DNA from: Aculops lycopersici
Lineage: Eukaryota > Arthropoda > Arachnida > Trombidiformes > Eriophyidae
NCBI GenBank assembly: GCA_015350385.1
Contig: WNKI01000002.1
Location: forward strand, 1,772,663-1,836,662
Direction of reading: 5' to 3'
DNA: 64,000 nucleotides
Part shown: positions 18,982 to 29,392 of the stretch, piece after piece
How the letters are laid out: each line of letters opens with the position of its first letter
How positions within the stretch are numbered: the stretch's first letter is position 1
Program-made: the position numbers and the translations under genes
The notes under the pieces: generated by a model
The model's database searches: none
The model's input: only the letters and a program-made list of their open reading frames with translations
Told to the model about the DNA's origin: nothing

Positions 18982-20910
18982 ATGAATGCAGAAGCAGACA
19001 AGCAAAATAGGAGCGCCACCAGGGCAATGCCGTTCGTCTCGACGAACCGCAACAAGACGCTGGTGTCTCTACTGGCGCTCGTAGCCGCCAGCCTCTCTGG
19101 CCAGCAGTGCACCTGCCATCCGGCGATGGCTTTTGCTGGCGCCTCGGCAGTCGGAAGTGTTGGTCGAGGACCAGTAGTGGCCTCCGCAGCTGCATCAGCG
19201 AGGAACATGAACCAAAACAATCTAATTCGTCCCATGGACAATATCCGGCGTCTGCAAGAGCAGCGTCGCCAGCAGCAACAACAAATGCAACAGGAGATTG
19301 CCGATCTAGGAAAACAGCTCGCCGACATCGAGGCCAGCGCTAGCGAGTCGGTTGACGAGTGTGCCAATTGGGCCCAACTAAGTGAGCGTTACGCCCACCT
19401 GGTGGGCGATCAAGAGCCAAGAGAAAACGAGCAGAGGAAGCGCCAAGAGTGCAATGAGCTAAATAGTCGGCTATCCAACGCCCAAGCCAAACTCGACGCC
19501 TACCGTCGAACGCTCATGGGCGAAGACGGACAACTCGAGTACGCAAGCTCAGTGGTCGACGAGCTTAGCAACCTCCGCCGCGAGGCTGCACAAGATCCCC
19601 TCCTGGCCCGCGAATTTGAGGCCGCTCAACGGAACGACCAACTGGTTCACCTCGGAACCGAACAGGTGGACTCTTTTGTCCAATTCTTGAGCCACTCTCT
19701 GCAACTACAGAAGGCAGCCGAGGTTAAGCATTCGGATGAGCAGGACGAGCTTGTTGAGTTGGACGGCACCATCAAGGAACTTGTTGATCGTGAGGCAGAG
19801 CTTAACGAGACGCAACTGGAGCAACTGGCAGAGTTCGCCGGTTACCTTGAGCGCATTCTAACCAGCGGAGCGGTAGACCTCGCGTCAGGCCGCTTCCGTT
19901 ATCTGAGCGGCACTCTCGATGCAGCTCGAGCAATTCTATTGCGCAAGACGATGGGTGCCGGGAGGATTATGGGCTCAGAGCAAGTGGAAGAGGAAGAGCA
20001 GCAGCTCGAGCTGGGTCAACAATCAGGAGATCAGGAGCAACGTCACCAGGAGAATGAGCAGCGCGAGCGCGAGTTTCGTAGCAGAGAAGAGGAGGAAGAG
20101 GAACAGAAGGTAATGGGCGATCAGTTTGTGCGCGAGGCGCTCGACATGGCGGATGCCAACTCTTTCATGGATGGCAACGGGCCAGTTAATGGCGCAGTTG
20201 GTGCCAACGCAGTCACTGCCACTTTCACCGACCGACCTAATCAGAATCGTCCGCTTCCGCTGCCACCACAGCAACCAACCCCGGCGCCACAAGTTCTGCC
20301 TCCAGGAGAGCAGAAGCAGGTTGCGCCACAGAAACAGCAGGCTCAAGCCCAATCGCAAGCACAAGCACAAGTTCAGGTTCATCAGTCAGCGCCACATAGA
20401 TTGCATCAAGTGCAAGCCGTTCAGCCGGCGCAACACGTGCAAGAAATGCCAATCAGGCAGCAAGAGATGATGAAGCAAGCACAGCCAGCAACACCACAAA
20501 AACCAGTGCAACAGGTGCCACCTCCGCCGCCTCCGCCGATGCAACAGCAGCAGCGACGAGAGCAAATGCAGGCGCAGCAACAGCAGCAGCAGAAGAAATT
20601 ACAGGAGCAGATCCAGCAGCAACGTCAGCAACACCAACAACAGCAGCAGCAACAGCAACAATCCCAGCTGCAGACAGCGCCAATGATGATGCAACAGCAG
20701 CAGCAGCAGCCGCTAAGACTCGCGCCCATGGCGAGAGCAAGTGCCGCCGTCGCAGCAACCTCAGGATTCTCGGGCGGAGCGGGAGCCTCGGCGGCAGCTT
20801 CGGCCAGTAACTCCCCACTCGGCGGCGCCCGGGTAGTCGGACCAAGTTACCTCAGGAGGCAACTGGACACGCGACTCTTGGGCGGCCGGCGACGCTTCGC
20901 TGACCAATAG
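18982..20910 (+). CDS. Secreted Gln-rich coiled-coil protein, unrecognised
   Basis: The 642-residue single exon begins with a basic N-terminus, then a hydrophobic segment at about 27-41 that can act as a signal peptide or anchor, followed by a short Cys pair. Residues about 85-145 and 200-360 are Gln/Glu/Leu-rich helices likely to form coiled coils. An acidic Glu stretch follows (about 335-380). The last 220 residues are Pro/Gln-rich with several poly-Gln runs and a poly-Pro block, then an Ala/Ser/Gly C-terminus with a basic end. I recognise no family. An AATAAA lies at 20988-20993. Function is unknown; a structural or matrix protein would fit the composition. Confidence 0.65.
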   Translation: MNAEADKQNRSATRAMPFVSTNRNKTLVSLLALVAASLSGQQCTCHPAMAFAGASAVGSVGRGPVVASAAASARNMNQNNLIRPMDNIRRLQEQRRQQQQQMQQEIADLGKQLADIEASASESVDECANWAQLSERYAHLVGDQEPRENEQRKRQECNELNSRLSNAQAKLDAYRRTLMGEDGQLEYASSVVDELSNLRREAAQDPLLAREFEAAQRNDQLVHLGTEQVDSFVQFLSHSLQLQKAAEVKHSDEQDELVELDGTIKELVDREAELNETQLEQLAEFAGYLERILTSGAVDLASGRFRYLSGTLDAARAILLRKTMGAGRIMGSEQVEEEEQQLELGQQSGDQEQRHQENEQREREFRSREEEEEEQKVMGDQFVREALDMADANSFMDGNGPVNGAVGANAVTATFTDRPNQNRPLPLPPQQPTPAPQVLPPGEQKQVAPQKQQAQAQSQAQAQVQVHQSAPHRLHQVQAVQPAQHVQEMPIRQQEMMKQAQPATPQKPVQQVPPPPPPPMQQQQRREQMQAQQQQQQKKLQEQIQQQRQQHQQQQQQQQQSQLQTAPMMMQQQQQQPLRLAPMARASAAVAATSGFSGGAGASAAASASNSPLGGARVVGPSYLRRQLDTRLLGGRRRFADQ

Positions 20911-20987
20911 GCGCAACGACTCCAAGCGTCAAGCTGAAAGGACCAAGTCGGTTAGTAGGATGTTTTAGTAGCTAGTTGACGGTGGGT

Positions 20988-20993
20988 AATAAA
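20988..20993 (+). terminator. Polyadenylation signal of the Gln-rich gene
   Basis: AATAAA lies about 78 bases after the stop codon of the upstream gene. Confidence 0.5.
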
Positions 20994-23497
20994 AAGAAGA
21001 TGACGAGCGACAACTCGAACTTCAACTCTAACTCCAAGTCTAACTGCGAAAGTAACGGCAATCTGCTACTGCAAGGCAAATGACGATTGCAATTGCAAGT
21101 CAGGAGTTTTGTATGCACTGGAGCCTGACATTTGGGCCGACGAGCTCGGAGCTTCCTCCTTCGCCGAGCGTCCCACTCGCTGGCCAGATAACGACACTCA
21201 GTGGCGGCGACGTCGCTTGTGGCGGTTGCACGAACAAACATGACGCCACCTGTGTGAGCGGAAGTCGAGTGGCGAGTTAATGATCGCCACTGGCTGCTGG
21301 CGTTGACACAATTAAACGCTCGCCTGTCCGGGTGTCAGGCTGGCCACTTGTCGGCCATCGCAACTTGCGAGTCCTCACTTCACTCTGTGCTTTTTGATTC
21401 TTGCTTCCCGCTATCAGCTATCTGCTCTCCACTCTTCACTCCCCAATCTCCACTATCCACTATCCACTTTCAACTCTCAACTCTCACTTGGCCTCGTCTA
21501 TCTCACAACTGAAGGCTCGTAGCTCGCGTATGCAAAGCGAAGCGAGCGTGTGGGAGAATCACCGCCACCTGTTGCTTGTCGTGCGCCGCCGGCTAACAAG
21601 ACGCCAACTCGGAGTTCCAGTTTGCCTCGCGCCACGACGGCCGCCTGGCTCCGCTTCCGCTTGCCGGGGACTCGCGTGTGGCGGCCGACGGAAGTGCAAG
21701 CTTGGCGCTTCGCTGAGGCAGCTGCGCCGGTAACCAATTCAATTCGCCGCTTCGCCTCCCGATCGAGGCGCTTGTTTGGTTTACCTTTTAGCACTCGATT
21801 TGCGCCTCACCATTACGCAACTCGGTTAGCCAACCCATTTATCACGCATGTTAGACCAGCATCTCGCGCTTTATTCTCTTCCTACTCACTGCTGCTGCCT
21901 TTTCCCGCAACCATCACTGACGTTAGCGAGCAAAGTCAGCCGTCGTGTCCATTGTGCGCTCGCCGATTGCTATCTCACACTCGAGACCAGAGACCGAAGA
22001 CTCGCCACTTGTTGTCGGGTTTGCCAGCCAGCTGGCTTCCATCTCTCAGCTTCCAACTTCCAACTTTCGACTTCAACTCGCGAAGCTCTCGCTTGCACAA
22101 CTCAATCCAAATGGCTGCTCGTTTGTTGCGCGCGATAAAAATCTCACCGCCGAGCGACCGAATTGATTCGGTGGCGACGACGACTAGGTTCTTTCGGCTG
22201 AAGGCAAGTCGGCCAACGAGAGCACAACCATAGGGCAATCCTATCGCCAGCATCAAAACATAGAATGGATTGCAGCTGACGCTAACAATCGCCCATTCCG
22301 CTGATCAAGTTCAGTTGGCCGCAACTTACAAAGCCGCTAACTGTAGCTTGCCTCTCGCAAAGCTCGCCGATTTCGACGATTCTATCCTCGCCCTTCAACT
22401 TGCACCGCGCACCTTACATTGTAAACCGAACGGCAGATACGCGGCCACCAGTTATCTCGCTTTGGTCCAATCGGCGTCGATTAATCGCGCGTCCAGCTAA
22501 TGGGTAGCTTGCCAGCTGGTCGCTCGATGGCGGTTACCGTTGCCGTTTTAGTTTCTTTTTTCGCCCTCACCTCTCGTCCTGCTGCTGCTTTTTAGTCCAA
22601 CTCAAATCCGAACCCAAATCTTAACTTATTGGCGTATCAAATGCCCGCGTCTCTGGCGAGTAATTGGGCCAAATAGAAAGTTGCGCGCGCCAAGCTGCCG
22701 CCGAGCGAGTGCGTCTCAGAAGTAAGACACGAAGAATGCAGGCCGACCACTACCATTGATTGATCGATCGGCAAACGATCGCGCGTCGCAAACTATCCAA
22801 TTTCCTTTGGCTTTAATTGGCCGCTTAGCTCACCAGCTTTAAACTGCATCGTCGAGTGCTCGACCCTTGCAACCTCCAAACGAACGACGCCACACTAATT
22901 GAGCGCCCGCCGACTACCACCTGATGCTCGCCGGCCTTCGGTTGGCACCTGTCGTCGGGGGAGCAAAGTGGAGAGCGCCAATCTCGAATCCCTGGGCCCG
23001 AGTATCAGCTTGACGCTTCGTATCGCCTGCAAAACAAATTTATCTGCCGCATTCCGAGTCGGCCGCTCATGACGCGAATCCAGGCGCACGGAACTCCCGT
23101 CGGCTCAACAGGTTGGACGAGTCGATGACTGTTCAAGTAGCAGGCCAGGTAGCTCGTCGCCGGCGGCTGCTGCCGAGCGGCCAACTCAAGACAAATGGAT
23201 AGCAGGCATAACATTCGCCTAAAGCTAAATGAGCTCTGCACTGCCGACGCCGAGCGACCAGACAAGCCACTAAACGGTGAGTGGTGAATCATCGCGCAAC
23301 TCCACTTTCTGTTGCGTTCCCATGAGCAAACGACCGATCCCGTTACCTGCGACTCGGCGGCCAACCTACACTGACGGAAGGCTGCTGGGGACTCAAAGAT
23401 AAACTAGCGGGGAGAGGAAAGCGAGAGAAACAAACAGACCAACGGAAGAGTTTTCGGTTTAATGTCGATAGATTAACATGAATATTGCAGGTGGCGC
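20994..23497. other. Large intergenic region, no gene seen
   Basis: This is 2.5 kb with only short open frames lacking domains. Around 21430-21490 and 22030-22090 it contains imperfect CT-rich tandem words (CCACTATCCACT, CAACTCTCAACT style). The right end holds the 3' untranslated part of the MARCH5 gene; an ATTAAA on the minus strand lies near 23459-23464. Confidence 0.4.
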
Positions 23498-24649
23498 CTA
23501 AAGCCGAATGGTCATCGAGAACATGGTTCTGGCTCTGGGTAGTTGGCCGTCGTCTTGGTCGGCGTCGTCGTCGTCGCTGTCCTCTGGCGGCCGATGGCCT
23601 CTGATATGTTCGGCCCCATCGAAGGAGCTGCCCGCTAGCTCATCGGCGGAGGAGCTGCTCTCGATGGGGTGGGAGCGCCGGTCTTGCTGGTCCGACGCGC
23701 TAGTCTTACTGGCGGGCGTGTAGTTGCGGATGGTTCGCTGCGAGTAGCGCACATACTGCGCCTTTCGCAGATAAATCTTCACGACACCCTTAAAAAGGAG
23801 AAAGGCGAGACCGCCGAGTAGCGAGCGGCGCCACTGCGAGCCCGACACGCGCCCGAACAGTAACTTACCAACCAGACTTGCCACCGTTGGCAACAGGAGG
23901 GCACCGCAAACCATACGCGTGCAGCCGAGCGGCTCGTTAAAGCCTGGGTCTTGGAGAAGTTGATCACAGTTGGCACGCAGCCGGGCGGGCGGCTGACCGA
24001 TTAGGTAGGAGAGGGGGCGTGGGACTTTTTGGGCACTCCGTTTCCACAGCTGCAGCACGAAGTCTTCCCACTTGATGAGCTTGGCGAGGATCAGCGCAAT
24101 TGGAATCACTGGTAGTCCGATCACAAGCAGCAGCGGGTCTGCCTCATCAACGATGCGTCTGCCCTCGTTGTAGCCCATCACCTGGATAATGCTGATGAAG
24201 CCGTAGGAGCCGCAGACCCAGTAAATGGAGCCCACGACAACTGAGACTGAATTCGAACGGGAATGAGGAAATTTTAGTTAGATGCAAATCACAGCTTGCA
24301 TATTGCAAATCAACTAGCAGATCATGGCTCGATACTCACCAGCAACAAAGGGACTCGATCCGTAGAGGAGCTTATCGTATTGTTCAATCAGCCGAACCAA
24401 ACAGTTAACCGGCGGGAAGCTTAGAATGTAGTGTGTCTTGCATTGCGAGCAAGACACTCGTAACGAGTTGGTTCTCTTCTGTTTTTCGTCTATCCAACGC
24501 TGTAGGCATTCCTCGTGGACCCATTTCATGGTGCCCCTGCACTGGCAAGGACATATCCAGACAACCTCGTTATCCTCGTCGTCCTGTTCGGTACCAAAAC
24601 AAACCCAACAGAGACGCTTCTGAGCTTGCGGGTCTTCGACCTCGCCCAT
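23498..24649 (-). CDS. MARCH5: Mitochondrial E3 ubiquitin ligase MARCH5 (MITOL)
   Basis: There are two exons: 24649-24340 and 24240-23498, with a 99-bp GT-AG intron (donor GTGAGT; acceptor CTCAG). The 350-residue product has a RING-CH domain at its N-terminus (CWVCFG, CPCQCRG, WVHEECLQRW, CSQC), the C4HC3 zinc pattern of MARCH ligases. Several membrane helices follow, with VVGSIYWV, ADPLLLVIGLPVIPI and TRMVCGALLLPTVASLVGKL matching MARCH5. This enzyme sits in the mitochondrial outer membrane and ubiquitinates fission/fusion and quality-control proteins. The C-terminus is an extended Ser/Asp-rich tail, longer than the vertebrate one. It is divergent from MED20 with about 340 bp between starts. 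Confidence 0.92.
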
Positions 24650-24989
24650 GAGGGATATGTTATTCTTACCAGCTGCTAGCCGTCTTGTCCTCTATTACTA
24701 GTTCCTCTAAGATGGTCACTTTCTTATAATATTATGCTGACAGTTTGTCTCGATGGGCCGGCAGAGTTTTGGACTTGTGTCCGGAAAACATCGAAATAGT
24801 TTTGAAATATAAAGACCCAGATGAGTTATTTATTTTTGTTTTGCACAGTGGATTTTTCTGGGAATGCCGCTCGCCTTCCAGGTGTCAGCACAAGCGCCAC
24901 AACGTGATGCAAGCGCCTCGTTCTCACCTCACAATCCTTAAACAGATTCCCCATTTCAATATCGGAATAATCTATTGATCGGTCCTATC
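24650..24989. promoter_or_regulatory. Shared promoter region of MARCH5 and MED20
   Basis: 340 bp separate the two divergent start codons. No TATA box is obvious. An open frame at 24745-24978 carries no recognisable protein and is not joined to MED20 by clear splice sites. Confidence 0.4.
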
Positions 24990-25595
24990 ATGGGAGTCGC
25001 AATGGTCTTATCCTATCCAATACCTGAGAACAAATCATGTCAGCAGGTACTGGAGTCTCTCTACAAGCTCATGGATATTCTCAACGCCAAAAAGTGTGGC
25101 ACCTACAAACTAGACTGTGAAACCTTCGCCCCGGCACCCCACATTCAACCACCAAGGACGCTACAGTTATTCCACGACACAGAGAAGCCGCTAACCACAT
25201 TTGCCCTGATCGACAATGGACATCACAATATCCTCGCCGACTCGGGCAACTTCGACATTATAGTACACACCTACCTCAACCAGTCATTTCTGTGTAGAAA
25301 GTCACAAAAGTTTGAATGCTCCGGCATGAAGTTTGAATTGTGCGAGGCAGATTTTGTTATTAGGATTGGACAAGTTTTACAGGAACAAGCATTAAGAGGC
25401 ATAACCATAGAGATAGAATATACACCATGTCTTGTACCTAGCAATTGTTGGGACATAATCTCACAGGTTGCTCAAAACTTCCTTCCACCCCACCAAATCC
25501 CTCCACCACCATTGAGTGATCCGTTCAGACCCATCGATGTCATCAAACAATATCAGCAGATATTCAATCAACTCAGGAAAACAACCCAAAATTGA
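24990..25595 (+). CDS. MED20: Mediator complex subunit 20
   Basis: MED20 is a head-module subunit of Mediator, which links activators to RNA polymerase II. The ATG at 24990 gives the family start MGVAMVLSYP; an in-frame upstream ATG at 24975 is less fitting. Recognisable blocks are GTYKLDCETF, the strand around PLTTFALIDNG, FDIIVH, RIGQVLQEQALRGITIEIEY and NCWDIISQ. The tail has an amphipathic helix (IKQYQQIFNQLRK). At 201 residues it is slightly shorter than vertebrate MED20. It is a single exon. It is convergent with TAMM41 over an 83-bp gap that holds an AT microsatellite and a palindrome. Confidence 0.9.
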   Translation: MGVAMVLSYPIPENKSCQQVLESLYKLMDILNAKKCGTYKLDCETFAPAPHIQPPRTLQLFHDTEKPLTTFALIDNGHHNILADSGNFDIIVHTYLNQSFLCRKSQKFECSGMKFELCEADFVIRIGQVLQEQALRGITIEIEYTPCLVPSNCWDIISQVAQNFLPPHQIPPPPLSDPFRPIDVIKQYQQIFNQLRKTTQN

Positions 25596-25598
25596 AGA

Positions 25599-25599
<1 letters not shown>

Positions 25600-25636
<37 letters not shown>
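25600..25636. repeat. (AT)n microsatellite
   Basis: A near-pure AT dinucleotide run in the short gap between MED20 and TAMM41, next to a perfect palindrome. Confidence 0.8.
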
Positions 25637-25638
<2 letters not shown>

Positions 25639-25639
25639 T

Positions 25640-25669
25640 CATCCATTAGTATATATATACTAATGGATG
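25640..25669. repeat. 30-bp perfect palindrome between convergent genes
   Basis: The sequence reads the same on both strands over 30 bases, with arms CATCCATTAGTATAT. In RNA it would form a stem in both 3' untranslated regions. It lies 9 bp beyond the TAMM41 stop and 45 bp after the MED20 stop. Confidence 0.85.
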
Positions 25670-25678
25670 GTTTTTGTG

Positions 25679-26692
25679 TCATGTTAGATTTATTCGACTT
25701 GTTAAAGACTTGAACAACTTCCTTTGACTATACTTGAGTGACTTCACAAAACCAGCCGTCAATAGTCCTTTTAAGGTTTGCGACGTACTAGAACGCCTTA
25801 CGATCGAGGCCAGAGCTCTCGACACAATTTGATCGCAGTTGATACTCCGAGAGGCTGAAGCTAAAACCACATCGGCCTCTACAGTTCGTGCTTCTTTGCC
25901 ATGGATGAGGAAAATCGATCGTCGAACCTCACGCGGTAGAAGTCTGAGATGCCTGAGTAAAGTTTTAGGCGAGAGATCTTGACTAAAGGTTTGCTTGCTT
26001 TCGTTCCACTGCAATGAGTCTCTGAAGGTCTGATTCAATTTAATCATAGGCAAGTAGAGCTTGTTGAATCGATCTAACTGGTTATTTACAATGTTATCGA
26101 CTTTATTCGCATCTTCGCCGAATATCATTCGCAAGTCGCCCTTGTAGGATAACGCAGTGATGGTCTTGTATAGTCTTGCTAGGTCAAATGATTCTGGTAG
26201 CTGGAGTATCGCGGCACGAATTGCACTCTCTTTGTTGAACCTTAGAGCTGACCTCAAAGATTCGTTTCTATCACAAGTATTGACTATGAACTCAACTGGT
26301 TTGTGAAGGCGGCCTGCCACATAAAGCGCCTCCCAGTTGATTAGATCATCAATTAGGTGCTGAGTTTTTATCACACCATACTTGAGTGATAGACCTCCAA
26401 GATGAACATATGGATTGAAATAAATTCTAGCTCCTATCTTCTCTTGTAGTTGACAGACTTTGTCCACGCAGTTTGGCATATACTTTATCGAGGAGTAGTG
26501 AAGTCTATTCATCTTGAAGTTCTCCTGGTGCCACTCAAACGGATCATCCACAGCCAATATTAAATCAATCAAACTCTGGCTACCATTGTTTCCACTCTGC
26601 TTAATCACTTGTGATCCATATCCAAACATCAGAGAGACTTGCGATTGAGGAAGACCATGTCGCACGATCTCATGCAATGCCGTGGAATACAT
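25679..26692 (-). CDS. TAMM41: Mitochondrial CDP-diacylglycerol synthase TAMM41
   Basis: TAM41 makes CDP-diacylglycerol from phosphatidic acid and CTP at the matrix face of the inner mitochondrial membrane, the first step to cardiolipin. The frame starts at an ATG and shows the family's blocks in order: MFGYGSQVIKQ near residue 22, the acidic LILAVDDPFEWH, NRLHYSSIKY, YFNPYV, LKYGVI and the strongly conserved LYVAGRLHKPVEF. The C-terminal part has SYKGDLRMIFGED. Length 337 is typical. There is no obvious cleavable presequence. It is a single exon, divergent from the dehydrogenase gene with about 300 bp between starts. Confidence 0.92.
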   Translation of the reverse strand: MYSTALHEIVRHGLPQSQVSLMFGYGSQVIKQSGNNGSQSLIDLILAVDDPFEWHQENFKMNRLHYSSIKYMPNCVDKVCQLQEKIGARIYFNPYVHLGGLSLKYGVIKTQHLIDDLINWEALYVAGRLHKPVEFIVNTCDRNESLRSALRFNKESAIRAAILQLPESFDLARLYKTITALSYKGDLRMIFGEDANKVDNIVNNQLDRFNKLYLPMIKLNQTFRDSLQWNESKQTFSQDLSPKTLLRHLRLLPREVRRSIFLIHGKEARTVEADVVLASASRSINCDQIVSRALASIVRRSSTSQTLKGLLTAGFVKSLKYSQRKLFKSLTSRINLT

Positions 26693-26998
26693 TACTTAAA
26701 TATTATTCGGTTCATTAATTTCGTTGAAATTGGTTGCTCTATATAATGTTGAATAATAGAATGAGTTTCTACATAATTTAAGTCGTAATAATTGAATGAC
26801 ATTTAGCGAAGTGAGATTTCTTAGACACTTTCGATTGCTTGTTTACAAATAAATTGCACGGTGCCATGTGAGGCACAAGAGTTCGTGCGAACTGAGCGGC
26901 TTAGCCACATGTGGATCACCACCCACTTTCTGTGAAGCGCAGAATTTGACAGGTATTTTATTCCGAATCAGTAGATCAATTAGTAATAGAAACGAAAG
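26693..26998. promoter_or_regulatory. Shared promoter region of TAMM41 and the dehydrogenase
   Basis: 306 AT-rich bases separate two divergent starts. No specific element was identified. Confidence 0.35.
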
Positions 26999-27844
26999 AT
27001 GTTGTCCGGCAAGGTAGCACTCGTGACAGGATCAAGTTCAGGTATTGGCAAGGCCATCGCGCTAAGATTAGCCTCACTCGGTTGTCGCGTTGCAATTCAC
27101 GGTAGAGACGCCGCCAAGCTGGAGCAGGTGAGCAAGGAGTGTGATGAGATAACTAAGACCAAGGTAAGTAGTGAAGAACAAGAGGTGAGAAGTATAAATT
27201 TGCCTGAGTATACTAACAGTTAGCTCGTTCAGAATCTTGCCGTCAACGCCGACTTATGCATAGAAGCCGACGTAGATCGATTGCTCAAGGAGGTAGTTGG
27301 CAACTATGGCAAATTGGATATATTGGTAAACAACGCGGGTCTCTTCGCACCAGTAAGCGCAGGTGACTCCAACGCCTACAGTATTTACAAGAAGATGATA
27401 GAGATCAATTTGGACTCTGCAGTAATGTTGACCTTGAAGGCTGTACCTCTTCTGAAAGAGTCGAAGGGATGCATTGTGAACATATCATCAAACTTGCACA
27501 AAGTCTGCCTCTATGGTACATTTGCCTACAGTACTGCAAAAGCTGGTCTAACTATGTTCACCAAATCAATTGCCGTCGACTTGGCACCAGATGTTCGAGT
27601 GAACTCAGTCTCGCCAGGTCCAGTGGCCACCGGGATGTCTGCGAGGCTTGGACAAGATTTGGAAACTTTCAAGAAAACGGTCGGAGAAGCGTGTCTCGTG
27701 AACAGGGTCGGAGAGCCCGATGAGATTGCAAGCTTGGTGGCTTTCCTTTGCTCGCCTGAGCAAGCATTCATCACTGGTTCGGACTTTATCATCGACGGTG
27801 GAAGTACCATCAAGCCGGCGGCTAAAATCATGGGTAGCCAATGA
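26999..27844 (+). CDS. Short-chain dehydrogenase/reductase (classical SDR)
   Basis: There are two exons: 26999-27163 and 27233-27844. The 69-bp intron has donor GTAAGT, a TACTAAC branch site and acceptor TTCAG. The 258-residue product has the NAD(P)-binding TGSSSGIG at residues 10-17 and NNAG at 88-91. The catalytic set is Ser141, Tyr154 and Lys158 (YSTAK). A PGPV turn and a C-terminal FIIDGG follow. This is the architecture of FabG-like 3-oxoacyl reductases and related dehydrogenases. The substrate cannot be told from sequence. No transit peptide is visible, so it is probably cytosolic. It is convergent with the insulin-like gene. Confidence 0.88.
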
Positions 27845-28041
27845 GAGAAGCAACTTGTTGCTAGCTCGATTTTTGAGCGTCAAAAAGTTTTATTGTATTT
27901 TCAGTGGGACCTGTGATTAAAGCATGTTGACGAGCTATCCTTTGACTCTATAGGTCGGGAGCTTATGACTTGGGCAGCCAGTCAAGGCGTTCGTTTTCTC
28001 AAGACGCGGAGACAGCTCTTCTTTCCTGGACAGTGGTTGAC

Positions 28042-28419
28042 TCAGCAGTTGTAGGCGAAAATATGGGGCGGGCATCCGATTTTGCAGCACTCAGATGCAA
28101 GCTTGGCAGGCGTAAACTCGCCCTTCGCCGACCGTGTCATCCTCAAGTAGCCATTCTTGTCGAGCTTGATCTCGGAGTTCCTCGTGCGTTTGTAGAGCAT
28201 GCAGACTCTATTGGTGACAGTCTTGATCTCCTTGGTGTCGCAGACGCGTAACAACACACTCGCCTCGACTCCGAGCTGGTCAGTCTGTGCCAATAACAAG
28301 TGGCTAAGGGCCAACAGCAGGAGCAGTCGCAGAATGTACACTTTTGATTGTGGGAAGCTTCTCTTCTGTCTAGTGGCCGTCGCAAGTCCATGTGCTACTC
28401 TTTGCGTCTCGGTATGCAT
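28042..28419 (-). CDS. Insulin-like peptide precursor
   Basis: This is a 125-residue prepropeptide. A hydrophobic signal core (YILRLLLLLALSHLLLAQ, about 28-45) is preceded by an unusually long basic N-terminus. The B-chain has Cys60 and Cys73 (12 residues between), followed by a Lys-Arg site at 77-78. A short connecting segment leads to the A-chain CCKIGCPPHIFAYNC (111-125). This matches the insulin-family A-chain pattern exactly (CC, three residues, C, eight residues, C) and ends with the last Cys. Such hormones act on receptor tyrosine kinases or relaxin-type receptors. The B-chain lacks the usual CG start, so it is a divergent family member. An upstream spliced start is possible. Confidence 0.85.
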   Translation of the reverse strand: MHTETQRVAHGLATATRQKRSFPQSKVYILRLLLLLALSHLLLAQTDQLGVEASVLLRVCDTKEIKTVTNRVCMLYKRTRNSEIKLDKNGYLRMTRSAKGEFTPAKLASECCKIGCPPHIFAYNC

Positions 28420-29392
28420 CTCAGAGGCGCGCGTGGGAAGATTCTAACGGGATTGATATCGATCCGAGTTGCGCTTAAAAAGTGACGTCGAGCTCCCAAT
28501 TACTTGGGCGACCAAAATACTGTTTCGAGAAACTGGGAGCGCGAGGCTGCTACTCTAGCACTGGTAAGGACTGAGATGAGCAAGAACTATTCCTGAGACT
28601 TGTAGGATTTCAGCGTCTTCTGGGGCGCAGACACTTGTTTTGGGCGCTATCACTGTACTTTACACCCTTTGCAACTCTCTCATCAACTCATCTCAACTGA
28701 GCTCAGAATTTAAACACAGCCGTCTAGTTGACGGCGCAACAGATGGTCTAGGGGAGCCTGTGAGTCATTTGCCAGTGACTCTCTATTGGATCGCTCTCAC
28801 TGCTAGTTCACGACCCACAATGGACCACCTGAGATCCAGTTCCTAATCGACTGCGTGCAATTCATTCCGTGCCACTCGAATCACCTTCACTGTGTTATAC
28901 TCCGCTGAGACCAAGTGCGAGACTTCTACCTGGACTCCTTGTTGGCCTCCTCTCGTAGTCACTTCGAGTTGACGCCTGCTCACTTATAATGGCGCCCGCA
29001 GATTATCTTCACGAGCAAGTATGAATAAAGCCCTGGAAACAACTCGTATTTTTCCCACATCTTTACATAGTGGTGACCATTTCTCCCCAATAAATCAGCA
29101 TAAATTAATCATCTAGATCATGAACCGGAAGCCTAGATTGAGTATCATATCAGCGTCGCTCATAATGGTCCAAAGATGGTGATGAGCGATACTGGCGGCC
29201 CACTCTACCCCGCTCCTTGCGGTAAAATCCGGCAACTATCACGCACAGCTGGTCATTTTTTAGTGCGCTTCCAACGCGGTAAACAAAACAAACGTGCTCC
29301 GCTTTATTGCTACAGCTTTCTCTCATCCACGTGAATAATATTGATTGCATCACCTAATAAAATAACCCACCGAGGTAATAATACCCCAGCCG
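28420..29392. other. Intergenic region between the insulin-like and WDR48 genes
   Basis: No gene is recognised in this 970-bp stretch. Bases about 28890-29080 contain a TATA-like TATAATGG, a GAATAAAG and a GTGGTGACC word, loosely resembling an LTR end next to a primer site, but no duplicated flank was found. Confidence 0.35.

Noticed and set aside
24745..24978. Separate small gene or first exon before MED20
   Set aside because: No family features and no clear splice donor into MED20, whose own ATG at 24990 matches the family start.
28890..29085. Solo LTR upstream of WDR48
   Set aside because: A TATA-like box, a GAATAAAG and a GTGGTGACC word suggest an LTR/primer-site junction, but no matching TG start with a target duplication was found.
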